A stretch of 28,733 nucleotides of DNA from the NCBI GenBank assembly GCA_036824465.1, contig DAITAC010000053.1, positions 1 to 28,733 on the forward strand, given 5' to 3'. The stretch's first letter is position 1; every line of letters begins with the position of its first letter. This DNA is from JAKOQB01 sp036824465 (lineage in GTDB: Bacteria > Pseudomonadota > Gammaproteobacteria > Burkholderiales > Burkholderiaceae_F). Positions 22,445 through 28,733 of the stretch are shown here, piece after piece. A program made the position numbers and the translations under genes. A model generated the notes under the pieces. That model saw only the letters and a list, made by a program, of their open reading frames with translations, was not told where the DNA came from and did not search any database.

Positions 22445-23167
22445 TCAGTGATCTTGATCACCCGACGTTGAGGTCGCGGCCGTGTGGCCTTTGGCGATGT
22501 TGCGCAGTTCGCGCGGGTTCAGGATTTCGATCGCGCCGCGACGGAGTTTCACCCAGCCGTGATCTTCGAACTGCTTGAGCATGCGGCTGATCGATTCGCG
22601 CGACACCGCCAGCTTGTGTGCCAGTTGCTCGTGCGAAACGGTCAGTCGATGTCCCGTGCCAAGCAAAGACGCCGCAAGGCGCTGATCAAGCCGCTGGAAC
22701 CCGATCGATTCGACCAGCTCGACCAGTCGCACCAGGCGGTCGCCGAACGAATGGAACACTTCCTCACGAAACGGCCGGTGTTCTGTCACCAGCCGGTCGA
22801 ACACCGCGCGCGGCAGGGTGGCGATCTCGACATCGGTCTCGCACTCCGCGTGCGCGTTGTAGCGCGCGTTGCCGAGCAGACAGCTTGTCGACAGCACGCA
22901 GCTTTCGCCGGGTTCGACGTCGTAGAGCATCAGTTCGCGGCCATTCTCCATCCTGCGCGCGATGCGCACGCGTCCCGACAGGATGATCGGAAAGGCGTTG
23001 CAGGAGTCCAGTTCCCGAAACATCGGCGTGCCCGCCGGCACGCGCATCACGTTCAGGTTGTGTTCGACCTCGTCGCGCAGCGACGGGGGCAACCCCGTGA
23101 GCGACGGGTAAGCGGCTAAGACGCGCTCGAACGACGAGGTGGTCTGGGTTTCCATCGTTTTGATCAT
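22445..23167 (-). CDS. Crp/Fnr family transcriptional regulator
   Basis: This 240-residue regulator has a cyclic-nucleotide-type sensor barrel at about 20-140 and a winged helix at about 165-225. The recognition helix SRESISRMLKQF carries the Glu, Ser and Arg pattern found in FNR, which reads TTGAT half sites. The N-terminal FNR iron-sulfur cysteines are absent. Cysteines occur instead at 56, 90, 96 and 109, with 90 and 96 in GESCVLSTSCLLG. I chose ATG at 23167, which overlaps the channel-gene stop (ATGA); a second ATG is at 23155. What it senses is unknown: redox, nitric oxide or sulfane sulfur are possible. Confidence 0.88.
   Translation of the reverse strand: MIKTMETQTTSSFERVLAAYPSLTGLPPSLRDEVEHNLNVMRVPAGTPMFRELDSCNAFPIILSGRVRIARRMENGRELMLYDVEPGESCVLSTSCLLGNARYNAHAECETDVEIATLPRAVFDRLVTEHRPFREEVFHSFGDRLVRLVELVESIGFQRLDQRLAASLLGTGHRLTVSHEQLAHKLAVSRESISRMLKQFEDHGWVKLRRGAIEILNPRELRNIAKGHTAATSTSGDQDH
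22448..22461. promoter_or_regulatory. Candidate FNR/DNR-like binding site
   Basis: GTGAT-CTTG-ATCAC is a perfect palindrome matching TGAT-N4-ATCA, four of five bases per half of the FNR consensus. It lies in the last codons of the Crp/Fnr gene, about 89 bases upstream of the DUF2892 start. A -10-like CATAGA at 22396-22391 would place the site near -70, a class I activator position. It also encodes protein, so chance cannot be excluded. Confidence 0.4.
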
Positions 23168-23991
23168 CCGCCCGGTTTGGCTGGTGGCGATTGTGCTCGC
23201 GCCTGCCGCTCTTCGTCCCGCAGCGCGTGCAGTTCGCGCCGCAACGCGCCGACCTCGCGCCGCAATGCCCGAATGTCCTGATGCAGTTCGCGTTCGAAGC
23301 GCTTCTCCTCCTCGCCGACGAACAGCGCCGCAAACGCCGCGGTTGTGACCGACAGGATGCCGAACCCGATCAGCACCATGAACACCGCAAACACGCGCGA
23401 TTCCGGCGTGGTTGGCACGATATCGCCGTATCCCACCGTCGCGCCGGACGTGAACGCGAGCCACAGGCCGTCGGCATAGGAGTTCACGGTCGGCTCCAGC
23501 CAATAGAAACCGGCGCCAGCCAGCGCCAGCATGATGCCGCCGACCACGATGACCCACACCAGTCGAACCGGCGCGAAGGGAGACAGCAGCGGCAACGCGA
23601 GCCGGCCGGCGATCATGGCGCTGAACGACAGGCGCAGCACCCATTCGGAGACACTCCAGTGCGCCGGGTGTCCGCCGATCGATGCAACCGCGCCCAGCGC
23701 GATCAGACCATCCAGCCAGTAACGGCGAAAGAACGCGCGACGGTCATTGACGCTGCGCCAGACCACCAGCAGGTAACCGGCCAGGCCGACGGCAACGATC
23801 CCGTACAGCACCTCGCCGAGCAGCCATTGCCAGTCCTGGCGCCCGGCCAGCATCAGGTAGAAGGCGGGAATGCACAGCATCAGCAGGCCGAGCACAATCC
23901 AGCGCAGGCGGTGCTGCAACCGCTCGGTGGGTGCGCCGAGCGGCGGAGCATCTTCTGAAAACTCGAAAAAGCGGGCGAGCTGCGACGTCAC
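23164..23991 (-). CDS. Potassium channel-like ion transporter
   Basis: This 275-residue inner-membrane protein has about six hydrophobic helices and a potassium selectivity filter TVGYGD at 185-190, between a pore helix (SYADGLWLAFTSGA) and the last helix. The S4-like helix (VLRLSFSAMIAGRLALPLL, about 118-136) has few arginines, so voltage sensing is doubtful. The C-terminus (about 228-265) is a charged coiled coil, ending in a Pro-rich tip; no TrkA/RCK domain is present. Its stop overlaps the Crp/Fnr start, so the two are translationally coupled. The gene is divergent from 24150. Confidence 0.87.
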   Translation of the reverse strand: MTSQLARFFEFSEDAPPLGAPTERLQHRLRWIVLGLLMLCIPAFYLMLAGRQDWQWLLGEVLYGIVAVGLAGYLLVVWRSVNDRRAFFRRYWLDGLIALGAVASIGGHPAHWSVSEWVLRLSFSAMIAGRLALPLLSPFAPVRLVWVIVVGGIMLALAGAGFYWLEPTVNSYADGLWLAFTSGATVGYGDIVPTTPESRVFAVFMVLIGFGILSVTTAAFAALFVGEEEKRFERELHQDIRALRREVGALRRELHALRDEERQARAQSPPAKPGG

Positions 23992-24149
23992 TGGCGATTC
24001 CTCAGCAAATCAGTCTCGCCGCGGGCGATCCGCCGCCGTTTGATGGACGTCAAGCGGGGCAAAAGTCGGGTTCTCCTGCCTTGAGATGTGCCGAGTCGAC
24101 CGCAATCTGCGATGCTTCATGAAACTGAATTATCCGTGCGAGGAATGTG

Positions 24150-25109
24150 ATGAATCCAACTGAGAAGCAGGCCATTCTGACGATCGTTTTGCTGGCCGCG
24201 TTTGCTGACGGCAACAACACCGACGCTGAGCGCGAAGAAGTGCGCCGCGTGATGGAATCGCTGGCCGGCGGCGAAATCAATGCCGCTGCGCTTTACCAGG
24301 ACGTGCTGCTCAAGCGGGCCACGCTCGCCGGCGCGGCGGCGCAGTTGACGACGCCGGAGTCGAAACAGCTCGCGTTCGAGTTGGCCGTCGGTGTGTGCGA
24401 CGCCGACAAACTGCGCAATGACGCGGAAACCCGTTTCCTGACCGAGCTCGGCAACGCGCTTGGCCTGACGCAGCCGCAGATCGCTGGCGCCGCAGCCACG
24501 ATCGATGCGCTGGTGACAACGCCGCTTGCGAGCCATGCGCCGGCAGAGCCGTCTGCGCTGCCCGGACCCGTTGTCGCCAGCCAGCCGGCCGTGTCCGGGA
24601 CCGAACTCGACAAGATGATCCTGAACTATTCGATCCTCAACGGCGCGCTGGAGCTGCTGCCGCAGTCGATGGCATCGATGGCGATCATTCCGCTGCAGAT
24701 GAAGATGGTGTACCGCGTTGGCAAAGCGCACGGCTTCGAGCTCGACCGCGGTCACATCAAGGACCTGCTCGCCGCGATGGGTGTGGGCCTCACCGGCCAG
24801 TACCTGGAAAACATCGGCCGCAAATTGATCGGCGGCCTGTTCGGTCAGATTGCGGGCGGAATGATTGGCGGGCTGGCGCGCGGCGCAACCGGCATTGCGT
24901 TCTCGTTCGCGACCACCTACGCGCTCGGGCAGGTGGCCAAGCGCTACTACGCCGGCGGTCGCACGATGACGACGCAGATGCTGAAGGACGCGTTCAACGA
25001 CATGCTCGGCGAGGCCCGCTCGCTGCAGGCGCAGTACATGCCGCAGATCGAGCAGAAGGCGCGCACGGTCGACATCAACCAGATCGTGCAGATGGTGCGC
25101 AGTCAGTAG
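24150..25109 (+). CDS. TerB-like plus DUF697-like membrane-associated protein
   Basis: This 319-residue protein has an N-terminal helical domain (about 1-120) resembling TerB: EKQAILTIVLLAAFADGNNTDAEREEV, with an acidic pair, and RNDAETRFLTELGNALGL. A Pro/Ala linker (about 128-150) follows. The C-terminal half has a DUF697-like look: MASMAIIPLQMKMVYRVGKAHG, GHIKDLLAAMG and a Gly-rich helix GGLFGQIAGGMIGGLARGA likely to enter membrane, then YALGQVAKRYYAGGR. The ATG at 24150 is five bases after AGGA. Function is not known; a role in envelope stress or metal tolerance is only suggested by TerB. Confidence 0.7.
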   Translation: MNPTEKQAILTIVLLAAFADGNNTDAEREEVRRVMESLAGGEINAAALYQDVLLKRATLAGAAAQLTTPESKQLAFELAVGVCDADKLRNDAETRFLTELGNALGLTQPQIAGAAATIDALVTTPLASHAPAEPSALPGPVVASQPAVSGTELDKMILNYSILNGALELLPQSMASMAIIPLQMKMVYRVGKAHGFELDRGHIKDLLAAMGVGLTGQYLENIGRKLIGGLFGQIAGGMIGGLARGATGIAFSFATTYALGQVAKRYYAGGRTMTTQMLKDAFNDMLGEARSLQAQYMPQIEQKARTVDINQIVQMVRSQ

Positions 25110-25120
25110 CACGGCGAATT

Positions 25121-25251
25121 CCCCTCTCCCGTATCGGCGGGGCGGAGGCGGGATTTCGCGAAGCGAACGCTTCGCGCCGCCGGAGCGACGGGCGCCTGCA
25201 AGCGCCCGGCTCCGGGTGCGAGCTCGGACGTGATCCGGGGGAGCGGGAGAG
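25121..25251. repeat. Multi-hairpin intergenic element
   Basis: The gap between two convergent genes contains nested inverted repeats. The outer arms are CTCTCCCG (25124-25131) and CGGGAGAG (25244-25251). Inside is a 9-bp stem CGCGAAGCG/CGCTTCGCG (25157-25165, 25168-25176) with a 2-base loop, and a 7-bp stem CGGGCGC/GCGCCCG (25189-25195, 25202-25208). This looks like a dispersed REP-like or processing element, and it could also terminate both genes. Copy number cannot be judged from one window. Confidence 0.5.
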
Positions 25252-25303
25252 TGAGCGCGGCGTTTCGCACGATCCGAATCGGCCGCAGCGCGGGCCTGCG
25301 GCG

Positions 25304-25750
25304 TCACTGCGGGTAGAAGAACCAGACCCGCTGAATCAGCCCGTCCGCCACCTCGTACACCGCCACTGCCTCAACCGGCTCCGCCTGCAACCCGGTGATT
25401 CGCTCATGGTCGATCACCTTGTTGCCCATAACCATGCGGCTGACGATCTCCGCATGCAGGTGCGGCAGGTTGAAGCGCTGCGTGGCGTAGAACGCCGTCA
25501 GTTGCTCCTTGCCGGAAATTGCCGGCTCGCTCGACGGCATGCGAAAAATCTGAACGCGATCGCTGTACGTCGCCACGAACGCATCCAGGTCACGCCGATT
25601 GTAGGTATCGACCTGGCGTTGAACGATGGCGGCAGGAGACAGGTCCGGATTCACAGCGAAATTCGTCCCGCTCTCCGTTCCAGTTCCCTCTACCTCTGTT
25701 GGGCCGCCCGCCTGCGGTGAGGAGTCACTGGTTGGGTGTGAGCCTTTCAT
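25304..25750 (-). CDS. NTF2-like (SnoaL-type) protein
   Basis: The product is 148 residues with an unstructured N-terminus (about 1-35) followed by an NTF2-like fold: AIVQRQVDTYNRRDLDAFVATYSDRVQIFRMP, then GKEQLTAFYATQRFN, and strands HAEIVSRMVMGNKVIDHERITG, VAVYEVADGLIQRVWFFYP. The family includes steroid isomerases and hydratases, and many members of unknown role. Start is uncertain: I use the ATG at 25750, which lies inside the hydrolase gene's last 26 bases; no clear ribosome-binding site is seen. Coupled with the secreted hydrolase it may act in the same pathway, but no substrate is indicated. Confidence 0.7.
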   Translation of the reverse strand: MKGSHPTSDSSPQAGGPTEVEGTGTESGTNFAVNPDLSPAAIVQRQVDTYNRRDLDAFVATYSDRVQIFRMPSSEPAISGKEQLTAFYATQRFNLPHLHAEIVSRMVMGNKVIDHERITGLQAEPVEAVAVYEVADGLIQRVWFFYPQ

Positions 25751-26771
25751 CGAGGAACTGCTGAACCGCCTGAAACAACTGCATGCGGTTCTTCTCCATG
25801 ATGACCGTGTGCGTGCCTTCGCCGATCTCGACATAACGCTTGTAGGGCACGTTCGTCAGTTTGGCGAAGTAGGCGTGCAGCATGTAACTGGGCAGGTCGG
25901 CATCCCACTCGGCGTGCGCGAGGAAGGTGGGCACGCGAATCCCGGCCGGGTCGTACAGTGCCTTCCCCGCACCCCAGAACTCGCGCGTGTCCTGCAACGT
26001 TCCGTTGGGTGCGCGCAGCACCGGCGGCGTCTGCTTCGAACCCACCGGGTCGGTCGCAAACGTGGCGTCCGCCCATGCCTCGAACCAGCCCGGCGGGATC
26101 AGATCCGCCTTCTTGTTTTCCGGCACACCGGTGAGCCAGCGGCCTTTGGCCGCGTCGCGCGACACTGTGCGGTACGCGCCGAGCTTGCCGCCCGAGTCTG
26201 TGAGCGCAGCGGTATTGCGGATCCACTGCGGCGCGTAGAGCACCAGCCGGTTGACCTTGTCGTTGTTCTGCGCGGTGTACCAGCCCATGATGGTGGTGCC
26301 CCACGACCAGCCGAGCAGGTTGATCTTCGAGGCGCCCCGGCGCTTGAGGATGAAATCCACCGCCGCGCCCACGTCCTTGACAGCGGTCTCGGTGCGCACG
26401 ATCGGCTCGTTGTCAGTGGTCGGCTTGTCCATCTCCGGCGGGCGCGTGGACTTGCCGTAGCCGCGCAGGTCCACCAGGTACACGTCGTAGCCATGTTGCG
26501 CGATGTAGTCCATCCAGGACAGGCCGTTCAGCTTCAGGTCGAACGCCGTCTCGGAAGGGTAGGTCGAGCCGTGCACGTAGAGCAGGATCTTGTCGCCGGG
26601 GAACTGCGTCACCCCCTGCGGGTGCTTGTTGCGCACATACAGACTGATACCCGGGTCGCTCGCCGGCACCATGAACTCCTCCATGGCGAGCGGCGTGTCG
26701 TTCGCGGCGCGTGCGCCGATGCTCAGCGCAAGCAGCAGCACCACCGAGAACGCACGAAGTATCACTTTCAT
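25725..26771 (-). CDS. Secreted alpha/beta hydrolase
   Basis: This 348-residue hydrolase has a signal peptide (about 1-22, ending ARA). The fold is clear: oxyanion region YVHGSTYPSE (66-75), VYLVDLRGYGKSTRP (97-111), nucleophile elbow GWSWGT with Ser156, a lid-like region, an acid in AEWDAD (Asp290 or Asp292) and His321 in EGTHTV. It should act in the periplasm or be exported, as an esterase or lipase-like enzyme; the substrate is not predictable. The ATG follows AGGAGG closely. A downstream NTF2-like gene overlaps its end. The gene lies 42 bases after the cytochrome stop. Confidence 0.86.
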   Translation of the reverse strand: MKVILRAFSVVLLLALSIGARAANDTPLAMEEFMVPASDPGISLYVRNKHPQGVTQFPGDKILLYVHGSTYPSETAFDLKLNGLSWMDYIAQHGYDVYLVDLRGYGKSTRPPEMDKPTTDNEPIVRTETAVKDVGAAVDFILKRRGASKINLLGWSWGTTIMGWYTAQNNDKVNRLVLYAPQWIRNTAALTDSGGKLGAYRTVSRDAAKGRWLTGVPENKKADLIPPGWFEAWADATFATDPVGSKQTPPVLRAPNGTLQDTREFWGAGKALYDPAGIRVPTFLAHAEWDADLPSYMLHAYFAKLTNVPYKRYVEIGEGTHTVIMEKNRMQLFQAVQQFLDERLTPNQ

Positions 26772-26813
26772 TTCTCCTCCTTCATTGGCCTGATTGAGCA
26801 GGGTTGGGCGGCA

Positions 26814-27386
26814 TCATGGCACTTGCGCAAAGTGGTTGGCGAGATCTTCGATGTCAGTGCTATTGAGATACATGGCGGGTGCCGCCTTGGAGCCAATGCC
26901 GTGCGTTCGTTTACCCGCAGCGAATGCTTCCAGCTGCGCCATTGAATAGCCAAGCGCTTGGCCCGCCAATCGGGGCACCTCGGTCTTCGCGTTGCGGTCG
27001 TTAAGGTGACAGTTGCCGCAACCCAACTCTTTGGCCTTCTTCTGCCCCACGGTGGCCTTGGCCGGATCAACCTGATAGGCGACACTCGGCGCCATTCTCG
27101 CCGCAAAGTACGAGGAAATGTCGCGCATGTCGCGATCCGATAGGTTCGCAGCGGAAGCCTGCATGCCACTTGTTCCATCCGCGCGCCGTCGTTCTTTGTA
27201 CGCTTTAATTTGAACGTAAAGGTATTCCGCAGGTTGTCCCTCCAACAACGGCATTGCGGCCAACCGATGCTGGGGCTGGTGGCACGCCAGGCAGATTTGA
27301 GCTTTCGTTTCACCTGCCTCGGTTGCGGCCAACACCTGTCCCCAACAAAGGCCAAGGAGCAGCAACGCGATGATTGGTGGCTTCAT
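26814..27386 (-). CDS. Dihaem cytochrome c (c4-like)
   Basis: This 190-residue periplasmic cytochrome has a signal peptide (about 1-20) and two CxxCH motifs, CLACH at 32-36 and CGNCH at 123-127, about 90 residues apart, as in cytochrome c4-type proteins. Likely axial methionines are in SGMQAS for haem 1 and PAMYLNS for haem 2. Segments PLLEGQPAEYLYVQIKAY and VPRLAGQALGYSMAQLEAF occur at the same place in each half, showing a duplicated domain. It would carry electrons to a terminal oxidase or a dehydrogenase partner. I chose ATG at 27386, six bases after AGGGAG; the frame extends upstream without support. Confidence 0.9.
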   Translation of the reverse strand: MKPPIIALLLLGLCWGQVLAATEAGETKAQICLACHQPQHRLAAMPLLEGQPAEYLYVQIKAYKERRRADGTSGMQASAANLSDRDMRDISSYFAARMAPSVAYQVDPAKATVGQKKAKELGCGNCHLNDRNAKTEVPRLAGQALGYSMAQLEAFAAGKRTHGIGSKAAPAMYLNSTDIEDLANHFAQVP

Positions 27387-27662
27387 CCATGTCTCCCTTA
27401 ACGCTCGACGCGTGCCCAAAGTGGTTTGTCAGCGTGCTTTTGCAGAATAACCGGGTCCCGCCGTCCTGTTTACCGGAATACTCGCATTGCTCGAATCCAT
27501 GCAAGCTGAGGGTTACCAGCCGGGCATCACGTATTCATTCTTTGATGAATGACCAGCAAATCAGGCCGACGGTCACGCCGATGATTGTTGGACAACGAAC
27601 GGCCTCAGTTGCAGGGTCGCAGGTCTCGCTCGAACCCTTGAAAGCGTTTGTCCATCGGCGAC

Positions 27663-28733
27663 CTACCGCGGCTTCCTCGCGCCCGCCTTCGCCGGCGCAT
27701 GCCAGCTTTCGCGCGGCGGCAGACCGGTGTGCTGCGTCAGCATCCGCCCGCGCGTCACCGTCGAAGTACGCGCACCTCTCGGCGTGGAGTTCTTGCGCCG
27801 CGCGCTTTGGTAGCTGCCGTCGGTGGCGGGTTGCCAGATAGGCACCAGGTGCCGCTTGCCGTTGCCAATCAGGTCGGCGCGGCCCATCGCTCTCAATGCA
27901 TCGCGCAACAACGGCCAGTTGTTGGGGTCGTGGTAGCGCAAGAACGCCTTGTGCAGCCGGCGGCGGCGCTCGCCGCGCACGATGTCCACGCGCTCGCTGT
28001 CGCGCGTGATCTTGTGCAGCGGGTTACGGCCGGAGTGGTACATCGCGGTCGCGGTGGCCATCGGTGACGGATAGAACGTCTGCACCTGGTCCGCACGAAA
28101 ACCGTTCTTCTTCAGCCACAGCGCGAGATTGAGCATATCTTCGTCGGTCGTGCCCGGATGCGCGGCGATGAAGTACGGGACCAGGTATTGCTCCTTGCCG
28201 GCCGCGGCGCTCGCCTGGTCAAACAACTGCTTGAAGCGGTCGTAGGCGCCGATGCCGGGCTTCATCATTTTCGCGAGCGGCCCTTCCTCGGTGTGCTCGG
28301 GCGCGATCTTCAGGTACCCGCCGACGTGATGCGTCGCCAGCTCGCGCACATATGCGGGTGATTCGTTGGCCAGGTCATAGCGCACGCCGGAGCCGATCAG
28401 GATCTTCTTCACGCCCGGCACCGCGCGTGCGCGTCGGTACAGATGGATCAGCGAGGAGTGATCGGTGTTCAGGTTGGGGCAGATGCCGGGGTACACACAG
28501 CTCGGCTTGCGGCATGCAGCTTCGATCTCACGCGACTTGCAGGCGATGCGGTACATGTTGGCCGTCGGGCCGCCGAGGTCGGAGATGACGCCGGTGAATC
28601 CCTTGACGTTGTCGCGGATCGCTTCGATCTCGCGGATCACCGAATCCTCCGAGCGACTTTGGATGATGCGGCCTTCGTGCTCGGTGATCGAGCAGAACGT
28701 GCAGCCGCCAAAGCAGCCGCGCATGATGTTGAC
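27663..28733 (-). CDS. ygiQ: YgiQ family radical SAM protein (3' part)
   Basis: About 356 C-terminal residues are inside the window; the start lies beyond 28733. The radical SAM cluster motif is present near the visible N-terminus as RGCFGGCTFC (Cys-x3-Cys-x2-Cys), followed by EHEGRIIQSRSEDSV and the family segments VISDLGGPTANMY, CVYPGICPNL, KILIGSGVRYDLA, YLKIAPEHTE, PYFIAAHPGTTDEDM and QVQTFYPSPMATATAMYHSG. YgiQ-type proteins (UPF0313) have an unknown reaction. The C-terminal tail after about residue 310 is basic and poorly conserved. Partial only because the window ends. Confidence 0.93.
   Translation of the reverse strand, partial: VNIMRGCFGGCTFCSITEHEGRIIQSRSEDSVIREIEAIRDNVKGFTGVISDLGGPTANMYRIACKSREIEAACRKPSCVYPGICPNLNTDHSSLIHLYRRARAVPGVKKILIGSGVRYDLANESPAYVRELATHHVGGYLKIAPEHTEEGPLAKMMKPGIGAYDRFKQLFDQASAAAGKEQYLVPYFIAAHPGTTDEDMLNLALWLKKNGFRADQVQTFYPSPMATATAMYHSGRNPLHKITRDSERVDIVRGERRRRLHKAFLRYHDPNNWPLLRDALRAMGRADLIGNGKRHLVPIWQPATDGSYQSARRKNSTPRGARTSTVTRGRMLTQHTGLPPRESWHAPAKAGARKPR

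Noticed and set aside
23168..23644. Upstream extension of the Crp/Fnr gene
   Set aside because: It is an out-of-frame reading of the potassium-channel gene and has no sensor-domain features.
25626..26945. Plus-strand open frame of 439 codons
   Set aside because: It is antisense to the alpha/beta hydrolase; the hydrolase has a signal peptide and a full catalytic triad.
27387..27662. Possible regulator box upstream of the cytochrome c gene
   Set aside because: A TTTGATGAATGACC stretch near 27541 lacks the second half-site of an FNR box; no clear promoter or gene was found in this gap.

Overview
The window is G+C-rich chromosomal DNA, most likely from a betaproteobacterium of the Burkholderiales type. 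That placement is inferred from an orphan Bug/TctC-type periplasmic receptor, an AhpC/AhpD pair, a YgiQ-type radical SAM gene, a c4-like dihaem cytochrome, dense genes with many 4-bp ATGA/GTGA overlaps, and strong third-position GC bias. No rRNA, tRNA or CRISPR array was seen.

Left end (1-4538) is accessory DNA. A TumE/TumA-type toxin-antitoxin pair (298-950, minus strand) has an inverted repeat in front of it. Next to it lies a recombinase-in-trio (RIT) element with ritA, ritB and ritC on the minus strand, overlapping head to tail. ritC is split. Its first 268 codons read on the minus strand up to the HxLRH box. The missing 69 residues, including the catalytic tyrosine, lie on the plus strand at 1039-1248. 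Inverting 1039-1365 between ACAC and GTGT would rebuild an in-frame 337-residue RitC. Each element end carries three copies of a CTAT(G) motif at nearly matching spacings, and one inversion breakpoint falls on the outermost copy. This is the most unusual feature of the window.

The rest (4923-28733) looks like core or housekeeping DNA. 4923-7000 holds a DauA-like D-amino-acid dehydrogenase overlapping an EamA exporter. 6948-7894 holds a flavin reductase and a DUF1992 protein. 7981-10580 is an envelope cluster of LemA lipoprotein, two TPM-domain proteins and a small membrane protein. It is followed by msrA, a DUF72 gene with a tiny membrane ORF before it, and a NarL-type two-component system (RR then HK). 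Next come pdxH, then a tightly overlapping EamA-MFS-chaC operon, and divergent from it ahpC-ahpD, an AhpC peroxiredoxin and its AhpD reductant, separated by a strong hairpin.

20035-23991 (minus) holds an orphan Bug receptor, a tandem universal stress protein, a DUF2892 membrane protein, a Crp/Fnr regulator and a potassium-channel protein overlapping the regulator by ATGA. The regulator has an FNR-type recognition helix, and a TGAT-N4-ATCA palindrome sits upstream of the DUF2892 gene, so local control is plausible. The right end has a TerB-like/DUF697-like membrane protein, a multi-hairpin intergenic repeat, an NTF2-like protein overlapping a secreted alpha/beta hydrolase, a dihaem cytochrome c, and the 3' part of a YgiQ-family radical SAM gene cut by the window edge.

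Several redox-defence genes (msrA, ahpCD, chaC, flavin reductase, Crp/Fnr, Usp) lie close together, but nothing in the sequence shows that they form one regulon.
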